Assembly (NCBI RefSeq): GCF_900143285.1
Contig: NZ_FRDN01000008.1
Coordinates: forward strand, 1 to 64,000
Length of the DNA stretch: 64,000 nucleotides
DNA from: Desulfitobacterium chlororespirans DSM 11544
GTDB taxonomy: Bacteria > Bacillota > Desulfitobacteriia > Desulfitobacteriales > Desulfitobacteriaceae
Reading direction: 5' to 3'
In this document: piece after piece, positions 26,493 to 34,947 of the stretch
How positions within the stretch are numbered: position 1 is the stretch's first letter
Layout of the letters: every line of letters begins with the position of its first letter
Notes under the pieces: model-generated
What the model was told of the DNA's origin: nothing
The model's input: the letters and a program-made list of their open reading frames with translations, nothing else
The model's database searches: none
Translations under genes and position numbers: made by a program

Positions 26493-26963
26493 ATGATGAA
26501 GAAAAAGGTAAGGACTGAATTAACCAAATTATATACGGGAGAGTTGGCAAGTATAGTAGTTTTTTTGGTTCTATACTATTGGCAATTCGAGGGTTTTGTT
26601 TTGCCGGTACTCTACCCATTGTCAATCTTATGTTTTATTCTTTGGCAGGGAGCTTTGTATTGGTTTCTTTGTTTACAAAGGCTGAAAGGTAAAACTATAA
26701 AAAACGTTGGCAGGGTATTTTACATTTTTAAATATATTAACTTAGTTCTTATCGCTCTAACTATCCCGGTTATATTAATGAGTAGTCATGATAATCTACT
26801 ATATACTATTTTAGGCTTTTTCCTTTCATTGTTTGCCGTTGTGGAATGGATAAATTATTTTCTTGTTCGGCTTTCATATAAGAATCCGAAAATACTAATT
26901 AGTTTACTCAGACATAATCAGTTGAAAAGAAGTAAATTGGCTCAAGAAATTGCAGAGCGCTGA
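26493..26963 (+). CDS. hypothetical four-helix membrane protein
   Basis: A 156-residue protein with four hydrophobic helices (about 15-35, 40-62, 80-105, 110-130) and a basic C-terminal tail with NQLKRSKLAQEIAER. AT-rich compared with neighbours. GGAG six bases before the ATG at 26493 sets the start (a second ATG follows directly). The tail is exposed to the cytoplasm, as usual for positive-inside topology. No family recognised; it stands alone between two units. Confidence 0.6.
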   Translation: MMKKKVRTELTKLYTGELASIVVFLVLYYWQFEGFVLPVLYPLSILCFILWQGALYWFLCLQRLKGKTIKNVGRVFYIFKYINLVLIALTIPVILMSSHDNLLYTILGFFLSLFAVVEWINYFLVRLSYKNPKILISLLRHNQLKRSKLAQEIAER

Positions 26964-27103
26964 ATTCCAACTCAAATGGCCTATTTTTTAAAAACAATCT
27001 TTTGTCCTTTAAAGGAAATCAAAAGGAAACAAGGTAGTATGCGAAGAACTTATTTAAGCTATTATGATGGAGGAAATCAGCAGATGAAAATAGGGGACAA
27101 AAT

Positions 27104-27574
27104 ATGAGAATGATTAAAGCTGCATATGAGCATTTTGAGATTGTCCAAAAGATCGTCAACAAGACCATTGGAACTGTATATCCAAACTATTACCCTCAGG
27201 GAGCTGTGGAGTTTTTTCTGCACCACCATTCCCATGAAGCTATCCAAAAGGCTATTGCCGGCAATGAAGTATTCTTGTTGGAAGCAGAAGGGGAGTTTGT
27301 CGGCACAGGAAGCATCAAGGGGAATGAAATAAACCGGCTTTTTGTGTTGCCGGCCTATCAGGGCAAAGGTTTTGGAACCTTCATGATGGACGAATTGGAG
27401 GGGGTTATTTTCGCTGCATATCCGGAAGCTGTATTGGATGCTTCACTTCCGGCCTATGAGATGTACAGCCACAGAGGGTATGTACCGGTTGAATATCATC
27501 GCATAAAAACAGATAATGGCCATTATCTGTGCTATCACGTTATGAAGAAAGGCTGTTGCGGAAAAAAATTATAA
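27104..27574 (+). CDS. GNAT-family N-acetyltransferase
   Basis: A 156-residue acetyltransferase. The acetyl-CoA loop is RLFVLPAYQGKGFGTFMMDELE (Q/RxxGxG/A motif QGKGFG), followed by the strand LDASLPAYEMYSHRGYVPVEYH that closes the active site. It moves an acetyl group from acetyl-CoA to an amine; substrate unknown. The start ATG overlaps the stop of a 7-codon frame (27084-27107) that has its own GGAGG-type site, so translation may be coupled to a leader peptide. The gene stop is immediately followed by an unrelated decayed gene. Confidence 0.85.
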   Translation: MRMIKAAYEHFEIVQKIVNKTIGTVYPNYYPQGAVEFFLHHHSHEAIQKAIAGNEVFLLEAEGEFVGTGSIKGNEINRLFVLPAYQGKGFGTFMMDELEGVIFAAYPEAVLDASLPAYEMYSHRGYVPVEYHRIKTDNGHYLCYHVMKKGCCGKKL

Positions 27575-28110
27575 AACTGATGTCGCAAATACCGAACAAC
27601 TTTTGCGTATTATACAGTCCATTCCTTCACCGAAAGCCGAACCGTTCAAAATGTGGCTCGCTCGGTTGGCTGCGAGAGGATAGAGGAAACCATCGACCCG
27701 GAGCTCACCATTGATCGTGCCCTTGCTATACCTGAAAAAGGGATATACCCGAGAGTGGATTAATCAACGATTGCAGGCAATTCAAGTGCGTAAGGAACTT
27801 ACGGATGAGTGGGATGATCGCGGAATAAAGCGAGGGCAAGAATACGCTATATTAACCGACGAAATTACCAGGGCATGGTCCGGCATGACCACTCGCCAGT
27901 ACAAAAATTTAAAGAGCTGAAAAAGGAAAATCTCCGTGACAACATGTCTACATTGGAACTTGTTTTGAATATGCTTGCTGAAGCTACCACATCCGAGATC
28001 TCCAAGGCGACGGCCAAAAACATTTGAAGAAAGCAGAGTCAAACGGATGAGAAAATGGGCCTGCGAAAGTGGCTGTTTCAGATCCTGCCGCCAAGAGTGA
28101 TATCAGGTAG
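27575..28110 (+). pseudogene. phage antirepressor / DinD-like (Bro-type) gene, C-terminal part, multiply frameshifted
   Basis: Pieces in three frames reassemble into the C-terminal half of a Bro-N/DinD-type prophage antirepressor: LLRIIQSIPSPKAEPFKMWLA (27596 onward), ERIEETIDPELTIDRAL, then KKGYTREWINQRLQAIQVRKELTDEWDDRGIKRGQEYAILTDEITRAWSGMT (about 27731-27890), and LKKENLRDNMSTLELVLNMLAEATTSEIS. At least three frameshifts are needed, and the N-terminal Bro domain is absent, its place being taken by the acetyltransferase gene. It is the relic of a mobile or phage-like gene. The further stretch 28111-28253 shows no gene. Confidence 0.8.
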
Positions 28111-28253
28111 ATAGGCATCTTTATTGTATCCTCAACGGGATGGGCCGGCCCTTCATCCGTTTGCAGGGCGGAAAACGGGCAGGCAGCCGCCATCGGTGCG
28201 CTGAAGGGTAATGCTGGATTAAAGAAATAAGGCCACCAATAAAGGTTGGATAA

Positions 28254-28841
28254 TCATAAGTAATTAATGGCTAGCTTATCTGTTTTCAGATCCCGCGCCT
28301 TAAGCTCCTGCTCCGGATGGCCGATGGCAATACCTAACAGGGGCTCAAAGTCATCGGGGAGGTTCAGAACCGCTGTATTATCGAGTTCAGGGATTTCGCG
28401 CATTGCTTCAAGAGAACCCCATATAAAGACGCTGCCTAAGCCGAGGCATGTAGCGGCCAGGTGCATAGAGTAGGCAATGCATGTGACATTTGCGAACTCA
28501 ATGCCGGGTTGTAAATCCTGTTTCCTGTGGGACACAAAAATCACTGTCGGAGCGCCATAAAAGGGGTCGAAAACTCGCTGACGCAGTTCGATATCAGGAG
28601 TATTGCCGATGATCTTTTTCATCTTGGCTTTATCCTCCCAGCGTTTAACAGCGGCGGCGGAGAGTTTATCCAGGGCATCCCTGCACTGCACGACAGTCAA
28701 ATGGATATCCTTGTACAGATTGCTGCCTACCGGAGCGCTGTTCGCAGCGGCCAGTACAGCGGTTAAATTGTCCTGTGCTATTTGGTCCTGCCTGAATTTC
28801 CTGGTGGATTTCCGATAACGCAGCAATTCAAAGTAATCCAT
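28254..28841 (-). CDS. nitroreductase-family protein
   Basis: A 195-residue FMN-dependent nitroreductase fold: LLRYRKSTRKFRQDQIAQDNLTAVLAAANSAPVGSN gives the FMN-phosphate Arg/Ser contacts and the C-terminal block CLGLGSVFIWG, PLLGIAIGHPEQE is the dimer/FMN segment. Probably reduces nitro-, quinone- or flavin-type acceptors with NAD(P)H in the cytoplasm. The start at 28841 has GGGGTG six bases upstream; a GTG two codons earlier overlaps the site. Single gene, divergent from the surface-protein gene at 29151. Substrate unknown. Confidence 0.88.
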   Translation of the reverse strand: MDYFELLRYRKSTRKFRQDQIAQDNLTAVLAAANSAPVGSNLYKDIHLTVVQCRDALDKLSAAAVKRWEDKAKMKKIIGNTPDIELRQRVFDPFYGAPTVIFVSHRKQDLQPGIEFANVTCIAYSMHLAATCLGLGSVFIWGSLEAMREIPELDNTAVLNLPDDFEPLLGIAIGHPEQELKARDLKTDKLAINYL

Positions 28842-29150
28842 AAACACACCCCTTTATGAGCCGAACTTTGTTTGTAACCCTTTACACTTCAAGGGTAACA
28901 TGAGGGAATTGTAGTGTAAATGACTACAGTAGAGCAGTGTGAAAATATTTTAGAGAACGAGAGGAGTCACATAGGATAAGCTCATGTAAATTCTCATCGG
29001 CTCTTTTATATCCTCGAGGCATATAAAGTGCGTGGTAAGCTGGAGGAAATCGGATCTATCTGTTGAAGTATATTATCTAAGATTTAAACGATTGATTCCA
29101 TGTGCAGACTATTTGACAATTACGACGATATGACGCAGGAGGAAAGAACC
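28842..29150. other. divergent intergenic region
   Basis: About 300 bases between the nitroreductase and the surface-protein gene. TTTACACT (28881-28888) and AGTGTAAA (28913-28920) form a spaced inverted repeat close to the nitroreductase start, a candidate regulator site. The right-hand part (28960-29090) can fold, but I recognise no riboswitch class. Confidence 0.4.
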
Positions 29151-31094
29151 ATGAGAAAGCTGAAGCTTACTGTCATCCTTTGCTTAATTTTATTCATGAG
29201 CATAGCGCCTCTGAATACCTATGCCCTGAGTTCTCCATCAGCCCTCACCAATAGCCCCGGACTGAATGATGGCTCCACGGAAGCGGGAGAGCGAATCTCA
29301 GGAGAGGATCGCTACGAGACTGCTGCGGCAATAGCCAGAGCGGGTTGGGATACTGCGTACTATGCCGTCATAGCCAGTGGCGAGAGTTTTCCGGATGCCT
29401 TATGTGCGGCATCCCTTGCCAAGCAGCATAATGCCCCAATCCTGCTCACCTCGAAAAACGCCTTGGCAAAAGCGACAGAAGAAATCCTCTTGGCCAAGGG
29501 CGTTAAGAAGGTCATGGTTATCGGCGGCCCAGGGGTAATCAGTGAAAATGTCATCAAGAGCATTGAGGATCTGGGTATTGATGCAGCAAGAATAGCTGGA
29601 ATAAGTCGCTATGAAACCTCACTGCAGGTAGCTCAGGCTATGGGTGACTTTAAAGAAGCGGTTATCGCTTCAGGCGAACATTTTCAAGATGTTTTATCCA
29701 TTGCCTCTATAGCAGCTAAAAAAGGCATGCCGATTCTCTTTACACCCCAAGACAGCATTTCCTCAGACTTGAAAAACTTGCTGGAGCAAAAAGTTGAGAA
29801 TACTTATGTCCTGGGGAGCAATGATGCCATAAGTGACGCGGTCTACAAGCAGCTCCCTTCTCCCCGGCGTTTGACAGGTTCCGATTGGTATGAGCTGAAT
29901 GTAGCGGTTATTGAAGCCTTTGCCCCCGAGCTGGACATGAGCCTATGCTTTGTCGCCGCCGGCTCGTCTTATCCGGATACTTTAGCAGGCTCAGCCCTGG
30001 CAGCCACATATGGTTCACCTGTGCTTTTGGTCGGCAGCCCTCTGAGAGATGTCACCAGCAGTTTCCTCCAGAAGAACAGCACGCACATCCAGAAGATTGT
30101 CGCCTTTGGCGGAACAGGTGCCTTGGCGGATAATCTGCTGTATACAATTGCCGCGAAAGCAGGAGTGGCAGATAATGAAAAAGGTAATGAAATAGGCAAT
30201 GAAACAGGCAGCGAAAACAGAGAACCTGCCGTGTCCAATCTTAAAGCCACAGCGGTAAGCGCCAAGCAAATCTATCTTGCCTGGGATAATAACAGCGAAG
30301 CCTCTTCATACACTGTCTACAGAGCTGCATCCTCTGATGGGAGGTATATGGAGCTTGCCACAGCTTTTTCTCCCTATTATATAGATACCTCTCTTGAGCC
30401 AGGAACAACCTATTATTATAAAGTAAAAGCACACACCAAATCCGAGTCCGGTCCCTACTCAAAGATCGTCAGCGGAACAACTCCGCCGGTCAGCGAAAAC
30501 TTATCCCAGCCTCAAAATGTGGCAGTCTCGGCAGCGAATACCCATCAAGCCAACATCAGCTGGGATGCAGTAAGCCATGCGGATTATTATGATGTCTACA
30601 GGGCAGTCTCTGCCAATGGGGCATTTGTGCGCATCGCAACGGTTGAGCATCCCTACTATCTGGATGCTGATTTGACTTCCGGAATGTCTTATTACTATAG
30701 GATTCAGGCTGTGGCGGCTTCATCTGTAAGCCCTTATTCGGCAGTTGTTCAGGCCGGCAATGGCACGGAACCGGGGAACCCTGTCAGCACTGGCACTGCT
30801 ACGGACACAGCCTCAGATACTAATGTGCTAAGTATTCCTGTGAATTTTGAGTTAATTCCTTTACAGAACGGTCAGGTATATCTGAGTTGGAATAAGGTCG
30901 ACAAGGCCTCCTACTATACGATATACAAATCCACATCGAAAACGGGACCCTATAGTGTTTTAGGCACAGTTGTCAATACACACTATTACGACGACAATCT
31001 GCTTTCCAAGACAGCCTATTATTACAAGATTCAAGCCTGTAATGAAACTTCAAAAGGATCACAATCCGAAGCTAAGTACGTAATTACAAAGTAA
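29151..31094 (+). CDS. cell-wall-binding (CWB2) protein with fibronectin-like repeats
   Basis: A 647-residue secreted protein. Signal peptide 1-27 (LTVILCLILFMSIAPLNTYALS). Three CWB2 repeats follow (about 50-325: RISGEDRYETAAAIARAGW, then SRYETSLQVAQAMG, then SDWYELNVAVIEAF), the module that holds proteins to anionic wall polymers. Then three Fn3-like domains of about 90 residues (about 360-450, 455-545, 560-647), each with the pattern YYxVYRAxSxxGxYxxLAT and YYYKVxA. The ATG at 29151 is eight bases after AGGAGG. Likely displayed on the cell wall, for adhesion or structure. Confidence 0.9.
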   Translation: MRKLKLTVILCLILFMSIAPLNTYALSSPSALTNSPGLNDGSTEAGERISGEDRYETAAAIARAGWDTAYYAVIASGESFPDALCAASLAKQHNAPILLTSKNALAKATEEILLAKGVKKVMVIGGPGVISENVIKSIEDLGIDAARIAGISRYETSLQVAQAMGDFKEAVIASGEHFQDVLSIASIAAKKGMPILFTPQDSISSDLKNLLEQKVENTYVLGSNDAISDAVYKQLPSPRRLTGSDWYELNVAVIEAFAPELDMSLCFVAAGSSYPDTLAGSALAATYGSPVLLVGSPLRDVTSSFLQKNSTHIQKIVAFGGTGALADNLLYTIAAKAGVADNEKGNEIGNETGSENREPAVSNLKATAVSAKQIYLAWDNNSEASSYTVYRAASSDGRYMELATAFSPYYIDTSLEPGTTYYYKVKAHTKSESGPYSKIVSGTTPPVSENLSQPQNVAVSAANTHQANISWDAVSHADYYDVYRAVSANGAFVRIATVEHPYYLDADLTSGMSYYYRIQAVAASSVSPYSAVVQAGNGTEPGNPVSTGTATDTASDTNVLSIPVNFELIPLQNGQVYLSWNKVDKASYYTIYKSTSKTGPYSVLGTVVNTHYYDDNLLSKTAYYYKIQACNETSKGSQSEAKYVITK

Positions 31095-31103
31095 TTGTAA
31101 AAC

Positions 31104-31145
31104 AAAATGCCCTTCATCGACTAAAGGTCGTGAAGGGCATTTTCC
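31104..31145. terminator. terminator between surface protein and P-type ATPase genes
   Basis: AAAATGCCCTTCA (31104-31116) pairs with TGAAGGGCATTTT (31131-31143), with further pairing in the loop. T and A runs on the two sides let it serve both converging genes. Confidence 0.82.
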
Positions 31146-31166
31146 TTTCCTTAACCATAAGGAAAA

Positions 31167-33038
31167 TTATTTATACTTCCTGTCATACAGAAGCGCTGCG
31201 TTCAGCACGACCAGCACCGAGCCGGCATTGTGGACCAAAGCGCCGGTTACCGGGGTGAGTACACCCGCTACGGAAAGCAGTATGGCGACAAAGTTAATGG
31301 CCATGGAGAGAAAAATATTGAATTTTATAGTGCGGACTGTGGAATTGGACAGCTTCTTTAAGTAGGGAATCTTGGCAATATCATCGCCCATTAAAGCAAT
31401 GTCCGCCGCCTCCACAGCGATATCACTGCCCATAGTGCCCATGGCCACACCCACGTCGGCTGTTTTAAGGGCAGGGGCATCATTGACTCCGTCGCCGATC
31501 ATGCAGACCTTACGGCCTTGGTTTTGAAGGGCTTTAATGCTGTTCACTTTATCGGCTGGCAGCAGCTCCGCTTTCACCGTTTTAATGCCAACCTGTTCGG
31601 CAAAGTATTGAGCAGTCTGGGCATGGTCCCCCGTCAACAAAACAATCGTGGCGTTGGCCTCATGGAGCTCTTTAACCATGCTTGGGGCGGTATCCCGCAG
31701 AGTGTCGGAAAGGGCGATCGCTCCAATCAAGGAATTGTTTTGGGCAACCAGGATCATGGCCTTGCCTTGGGACTGAAAACGGGTGAGAGCAGTGACGACC
31801 TGCTCGCCAATAGGTATCCCATGCTCTTTTAAGTACAGCGGATTGCCGCACAGCAGTGTTTCCCCGTTCAAACTCACCTGGATTCCTTTGCCCGGTATCA
31901 TCTGAAAATCCTGGGCAGGCAGGAGGGGGATAGCCCGCTCTTTGGCGTAGTCGACAACCGCCTTGGCCAGGGGATGCTCCGAATAGACTTCCGCAGAGGC
32001 GGCCAGACTGAGCAGAGTGTCCCTGTCCATATCTTCAGCCAGGGGCTGGATATCGCTGACGACGAGAGTTCCGGTGGTCAGGGTGCCCGTTTTATCAAAG
32101 GCGATGCAATCCACCTTGCCCATCTTTTCCAGCGCTTCACCGGACTTGATGATCACGCCGTGCTTGGTGGCCTGGCCGATGGCCGCCATAATGGAGGTGG
32201 GGGTAGCCAAAGCCAGGGCGCAGGGGCAGAAGACAACCAGGATGGTAACAGCCCGGATCACTTCTCCTGTGAAAATAAGGGTTAGCACGGCTATGATCAG
32301 GGCGATGGGAACAAGCCAGGTGGCCCATTTGTCCGCGATCCGCTGCATGGGAGCTTTGCTGTTCTCCGCTTCCTGAACCAGGCGGATCAGCTTTTGCAGA
32401 GAGGAGTCCTCCCCCACCTTGGTGGCCATGATGTCAATCGAGCCGAAACGGTTAAGGGTTCCGCTGAACACACTGTCTCCCGCTCCTTTATCGATGGGCA
32501 GGGATTCGCCGGTCATAATGGATTGATCGACGGAGGTATTGCCGGCGATGATTTCACCATCCACCGGGATTGTTTCCCCGGGCAGTACCCGTAGCAGATC
32601 ATCCTTCCGGATCTGCTCTACGGATACCATTTCCTCCTGGGTTCCGGTTGCGTCTGTTCTGAGCCTTCTGCCTTGCAGGGGAACAAGGTTGAGCAGTTGT
32701 TTTAACCCTTTTTTAGCCCGTTCCACCGTTTTATCTTCCAATATGGCACCGATTGCCATAATAAAGGCGACCTCACCGGCGGCGAACAGTTCTCCGATGG
32801 CAATAGAGGCGATCATGGCCATGGAGATCAGCAAAGCGGAGGAAATCCACCGTTGCAAAATAAGCCGTGTTATCGCCAGGTACAAAAGGGGAAAGCCGCA
32901 GATGATCACGGTGACCCAGGCGGGGTCGACGGGAACCTCCGTGCCGCTTAAAAGCAAGATAAGGCTTGCCGCCAGGAAAACCGCGGCCACAATGGTCATG
33001 GGAATACCGCTGAATAAATGATTGATTTTCTTGATCAT
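31167..33038 (-). CDS. heavy-metal P1B-type ATPase
   Basis: A 623-residue metal exporter. There is no N-terminal HMA domain. It shows TGES (about 176-179), the CPC metal site at 271-273 in VVFCPCALALATPT, phosphorylation Asp315 in DKTGTLT, the HP motif SEHPLA, and GDGVNDAPAL. The last helix carries HNAGSVLVVLNAALL, an HN-type metal site that differs from the Asp of Zn/Cd pumps and from the classic Cu pattern; metal specificity stays open. The ATG at 33038 follows AGGAGG, 20 bases after the CsoR-type gene, whose operator controls both. Confidence 0.92.
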   Translation of the reverse strand: MIKKINHLFSGIPMTIVAAVFLAASLILLLSGTEVPVDPAWVTVIICGFPLLYLAITRLILQRWISSALLISMAMIASIAIGELFAAGEVAFIMAIGAILEDKTVERAKKGLKQLLNLVPLQGRRLRTDATGTQEEMVSVEQIRKDDLLRVLPGETIPVDGEIIAGNTSVDQSIMTGESLPIDKGAGDSVFSGTLNRFGSIDIMATKVGEDSSLQKLIRLVQEAENSKAPMQRIADKWATWLVPIALIIAVLTLIFTGEVIRAVTILVVFCPCALALATPTSIMAAIGQATKHGVIIKSGEALEKMGKVDCIAFDKTGTLTTGTLVVSDIQPLAEDMDRDTLLSLAASAEVYSEHPLAKAVVDYAKERAIPLLPAQDFQMIPGKGIQVSLNGETLLCGNPLYLKEHGIPIGEQVVTALTRFQSQGKAMILVAQNNSLIGAIALSDTLRDTAPSMVKELHEANATIVLLTGDHAQTAQYFAEQVGIKTVKAELLPADKVNSIKALQNQGRKVCMIGDGVNDAPALKTADVGVAMGTMGSDIAVEAADIALMGDDIAKIPYLKKLSNSTVRTIKFNIFLSMAINFVAILLSVAGVLTPVTGALVHNAGSVLVVLNAALLYDRKYK

Positions 33039-33058
33039 ACCAATCCTCCTGGGAACGC

Positions 33059-33358
33059 TTATTTTAGGAACTTCTCGATGGCGTTGTTCAAATCTTCCAG
33101 AACCTTTTTATCGCCGCTTTCCACGGCGTCCACGACGCAGTGATCGATATGATCCTGCAAAATGATCCGCCCGATGTTGTTGATGGCGGAACGTATGGCG
33201 GAGAGCTGGATGAGGATGTCGCTGCAATCCCGGCCTTCCTCCACCATTGTTTTAACAGACTGCATATGTCCTGTTACCCGTGAAATGCGGTTGATTACCG
33301 CTTTGGTCTGACTATGGTGATGATGTTCATGCTCATGTTCATGTGTTTTGGATTCCAA
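33059..33358 (-). CDS. CsoR/RcnR-family metal sensor with His-rich N-terminus
   Basis: A 99-residue four-helix-bundle repressor starting at a TTG (33358) eight bases after AAGGAGA; the longer frame upstream runs through the operator and is not coding. Residues 6-15 read HEHEHEHHHH. The metal residues are Cys45 (GRDCSDIL), His70 and Cys74 (QDHIDHC), plus His31 in VTGH where Cu(I) sensors have Gln; a His-Cys-His-Cys set recalls the nickel sensor InrS more than copper CsoR. Metal binding should release the repressor from the perfect operator upstream and open the ATPase operon. Confidence 0.88.
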   Translation of the reverse strand: MESKTHEHEHEHHHHSQTKAVINRISRVTGHMQSVKTMVEEGRDCSDILIQLSAIRSAINNIGRIILQDHIDHCVVDAVESGDKKVLEDLNNAIEKFLK

Positions 33359-33392
33359 AATACATCTTCTCCTTATCCGAAAAAGTATAAAA

Positions 33393-33435
33393 ATAGCATA
33401 GTTATATCCCCCTGGGGGGGATATAACTATGCTAT
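33393..33435. promoter_or_regulatory. perfect operator of the metal-sensor operon
   Basis: Arms 33393-33412 and 33416-33435 are exact 20-base complements around TGG, with the C/G tract (TATATCCCCC / GGGGGATATA) typical of CsoR/RcnR operators. Confidence 0.9.
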
Positions 33436-33457
33436 GGCATAAATTAAAGTTTGTCAA
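33429..33457 (-). promoter_or_regulatory. promoter of the metal-sensor/P-type ATPase operon
   Basis: On the minus strand TTGACA (33457-33452), a 17-base spacer and TAGCAT (33434-33429). The -10 box lies inside the right arm of the operator, so bound repressor would block polymerase. Confidence 0.75.
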
Positions 33458-33563
33458 GAGATCAATAGGGAGCAAATGCCACCCGTGTACACTGGAGTAG
33501 TTAAAGCATCGTCCAAACGGAACATAAACGACCAAACAGAGTAGAAATATCCGGAAGCTATGA

Positions 33564-33594
33564 TATAATACCATTTAGTTAGCTTAAGCTAACT
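33564..33594 (+). promoter_or_regulatory. -10 box and 18-base palindrome before the ECF operon
   Basis: TATAAT at 33564-33569 is followed by the perfect palindrome AGTTAGCTTAAGCTAACT (33577-33594). The shape resembles DtxR/IdeR-type boxes (TTAGGTTAGSCTAACCTAA). A related site, AAGTTAGC-TGAT-GCTAACTT, precedes the ABC pair at 37715-37734. Confidence 0.7.
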
Positions 33595-33627
33595 TGAACT
33601 GACTATTTCTATTGGGGGGGTCTGGAT

Positions 33628-34251
33628 ATGTCGATGCCGCAGACAGTGATGAACAGCAAAACAAGGGATAAGCTCAAAGGCAAGGATCTGGTTACAATCG
33701 GTATCTTTTCAGCTCTTTATTTTGTCATCAATTTCATTTTCATGCTTATGGGGGGAATCCACCCGGTTATGTGGATCTTGATGCCGGGGCTGATCGCGCT
33801 GTTCACAGGCGTTCCCTATATGATGCTGGCGGCTAAGGTTCCGAAGCTGGGGGCCGTACTGATTATGGGATTCATTACGGGGCTTATCTATTTTGTGACA
33901 GGTATGTTTACCGTGGTGATCCTTATTACCTTCGCAGCAGCCTGCGTAGTGGCGGAGGCAGTGCGCTTGATCACCAAATATAGAAGTTTTGCGGGGAATG
34001 CCGTATCCTTTGTGATTTTCTCGGTAGGTATGATCGGCTCCCCTTTGCCGGTTTGGCTGTTCAGGGACAGTTTCTTTGCCCAGATAGCGGAGCAGGGAAT
34101 GTCTGCGGACTATCTGGCCGTGTTGTCAAGCCTGGCGTCTAACGAAATGCTGCTGGTCATGGTTCTGGCACCGGTGGTACTGGGAGTGGCCGGGGCCTTG
34201 ATTGCCAAGGCGCTTTTTAAAAAGCATTTCGCCAAGGCAGGTATAGTGTAG
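33628..34251 (+). CDS. MptD-family ECF transporter S component
   Basis: A 207-residue membrane protein with five to six helices from residue 20 on: DLVTIGIFSALYFVINFIFMLMGGIHPVMWILMPGLIALFTGVPYMMLAAKVPK is the hallmark opening of the Trep_Strep/MptD substrate-binding S components. It captures the solute and hands it to the shared energy-coupling module encoded next. The ATG follows GGGGGG at seven bases. A palindrome at 33577-33594 controls the operon. The solute is not known; this family repeatedly sits with siderophore-type ABC genes, which agrees with the layout here. Confidence 0.85.
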   Translation: MSMPQTVMNSKTRDKLKGKDLVTIGIFSALYFVINFIFMLMGGIHPVMWILMPGLIALFTGVPYMMLAAKVPKLGAVLIMGFITGLIYFVTGMFTVVILITFAAACVVAEAVRLITKYRSFAGNAVSFVIFSVGMIGSPLPVWLFRDSFFAQIAEQGMSADYLAVLSSLASNEMLLVMVLAPVVLGVAGALIAKALFKKHFAKAGIV

Positions 34252-34253
34252 GC

Positions 34254-34940
34254 ATGGGAGGAAAAGTCAAGGCCGGAGAGGCTGTGTGCCTGGATCCCCG
34301 GACCGTGTTGCTGCTTCTGGTGTTCGTCACTGCCGTGGTATTTTCCCATAGCTCTCTCCAGGTGGAGCTTATACTGATCGGGGTACTTCTCGGTCTTTTT
34401 CTCTGCTGTGGCCTGTTTAGGAGCGGAGTCAAATTTATGCTGGGGTTCGGATTTTTATTGGCCCTTCAGTACTATATATTGCCGGCTGCTCCCAAAATCT
34501 TTTCCGATTTCTTTTTTATTCTCACGGTGTACGCCAGGAAGGTTTTCCCCTGCGCTATGATCGGGAGATTTATTGTCGAAACAACGCCTATGCGGTATGT
34601 TATTCTTGCCATGCGCAGCTGGTATTTTCCCCAAAGGCTCATCATTCCCCTCTCGGTAACTATCCGGTATTTTCCGGCCATCAGGGAAGAGATCGGGCAT
34701 ATCCGGAACGCCATGAAGCTGCGCCGGGTCACAGGAACGGCCAGGATCGAGGCGTATATCGTTCCCCTGATATTTTCAGCGCTCAATACGGCGGAGGAAT
34801 TGGGGGCGGCGGCCGTCACCAGAGGCATCGAGAACCCTGCCCCTAAAACCAGTGTCATCGAGCTGCGCTTCCGTCTGCGGGACTACGTCTGTATTTCCGT
34901 TGGATTGATCTTTGCTTTAGCAGCTTTTTTCCTGGGGTGA
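34254..34940 (+). CDS. ECF transporter T component (CbiQ/EcfT-like)
   Basis: A 228-residue transmembrane coupling protein. Four to five helices in the first half, then the cytoplasmic coupling helices with AMKLRRVTGTARIEAYIVPLIFSALNTAEELGAAAVTRGIEN; the ARG-type coupling motifs of EcfT are replaced by the near-equivalents MKLRR and AAVTRGIE. It starts two bases after the S gene stop and is followed by the double ATPase, so S, T and A are made as one complex. Confidence 0.85.
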   Translation: MGGKVKAGEAVCLDPRTVLLLLVFVTAVVFSHSSLQVELILIGVLLGLFLCCGLFRSGVKFMLGFGFLLALQYYILPAAPKIFSDFFFILTVYARKVFPCAMIGRFIVETTPMRYVILAMRSWYFPQRLIIPLSVTIRYFPAIREEIGHIRNAMKLRRVTGTARIEAYIVPLIFSALNTAEELGAAAVTRGIENPAPKTSVIELRFRLRDYVCISVGLIFALAAFFLG

Positions 34941-34947
34941 GGTAAAT

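Noticed and set aside
28921-29150. Riboswitch (c-di-GMP type) before the surface-protein gene
   Set aside because: The region can fold but lacks the conserved core of known c-di-GMP classes.
33175-33574. Longer CsoR-type protein with a hydrophobic 72-residue N-terminus
   Set aside because: The extra part runs through the operator and promoter; the TTG at 33358 with AAGGAGA gives the normal family length.
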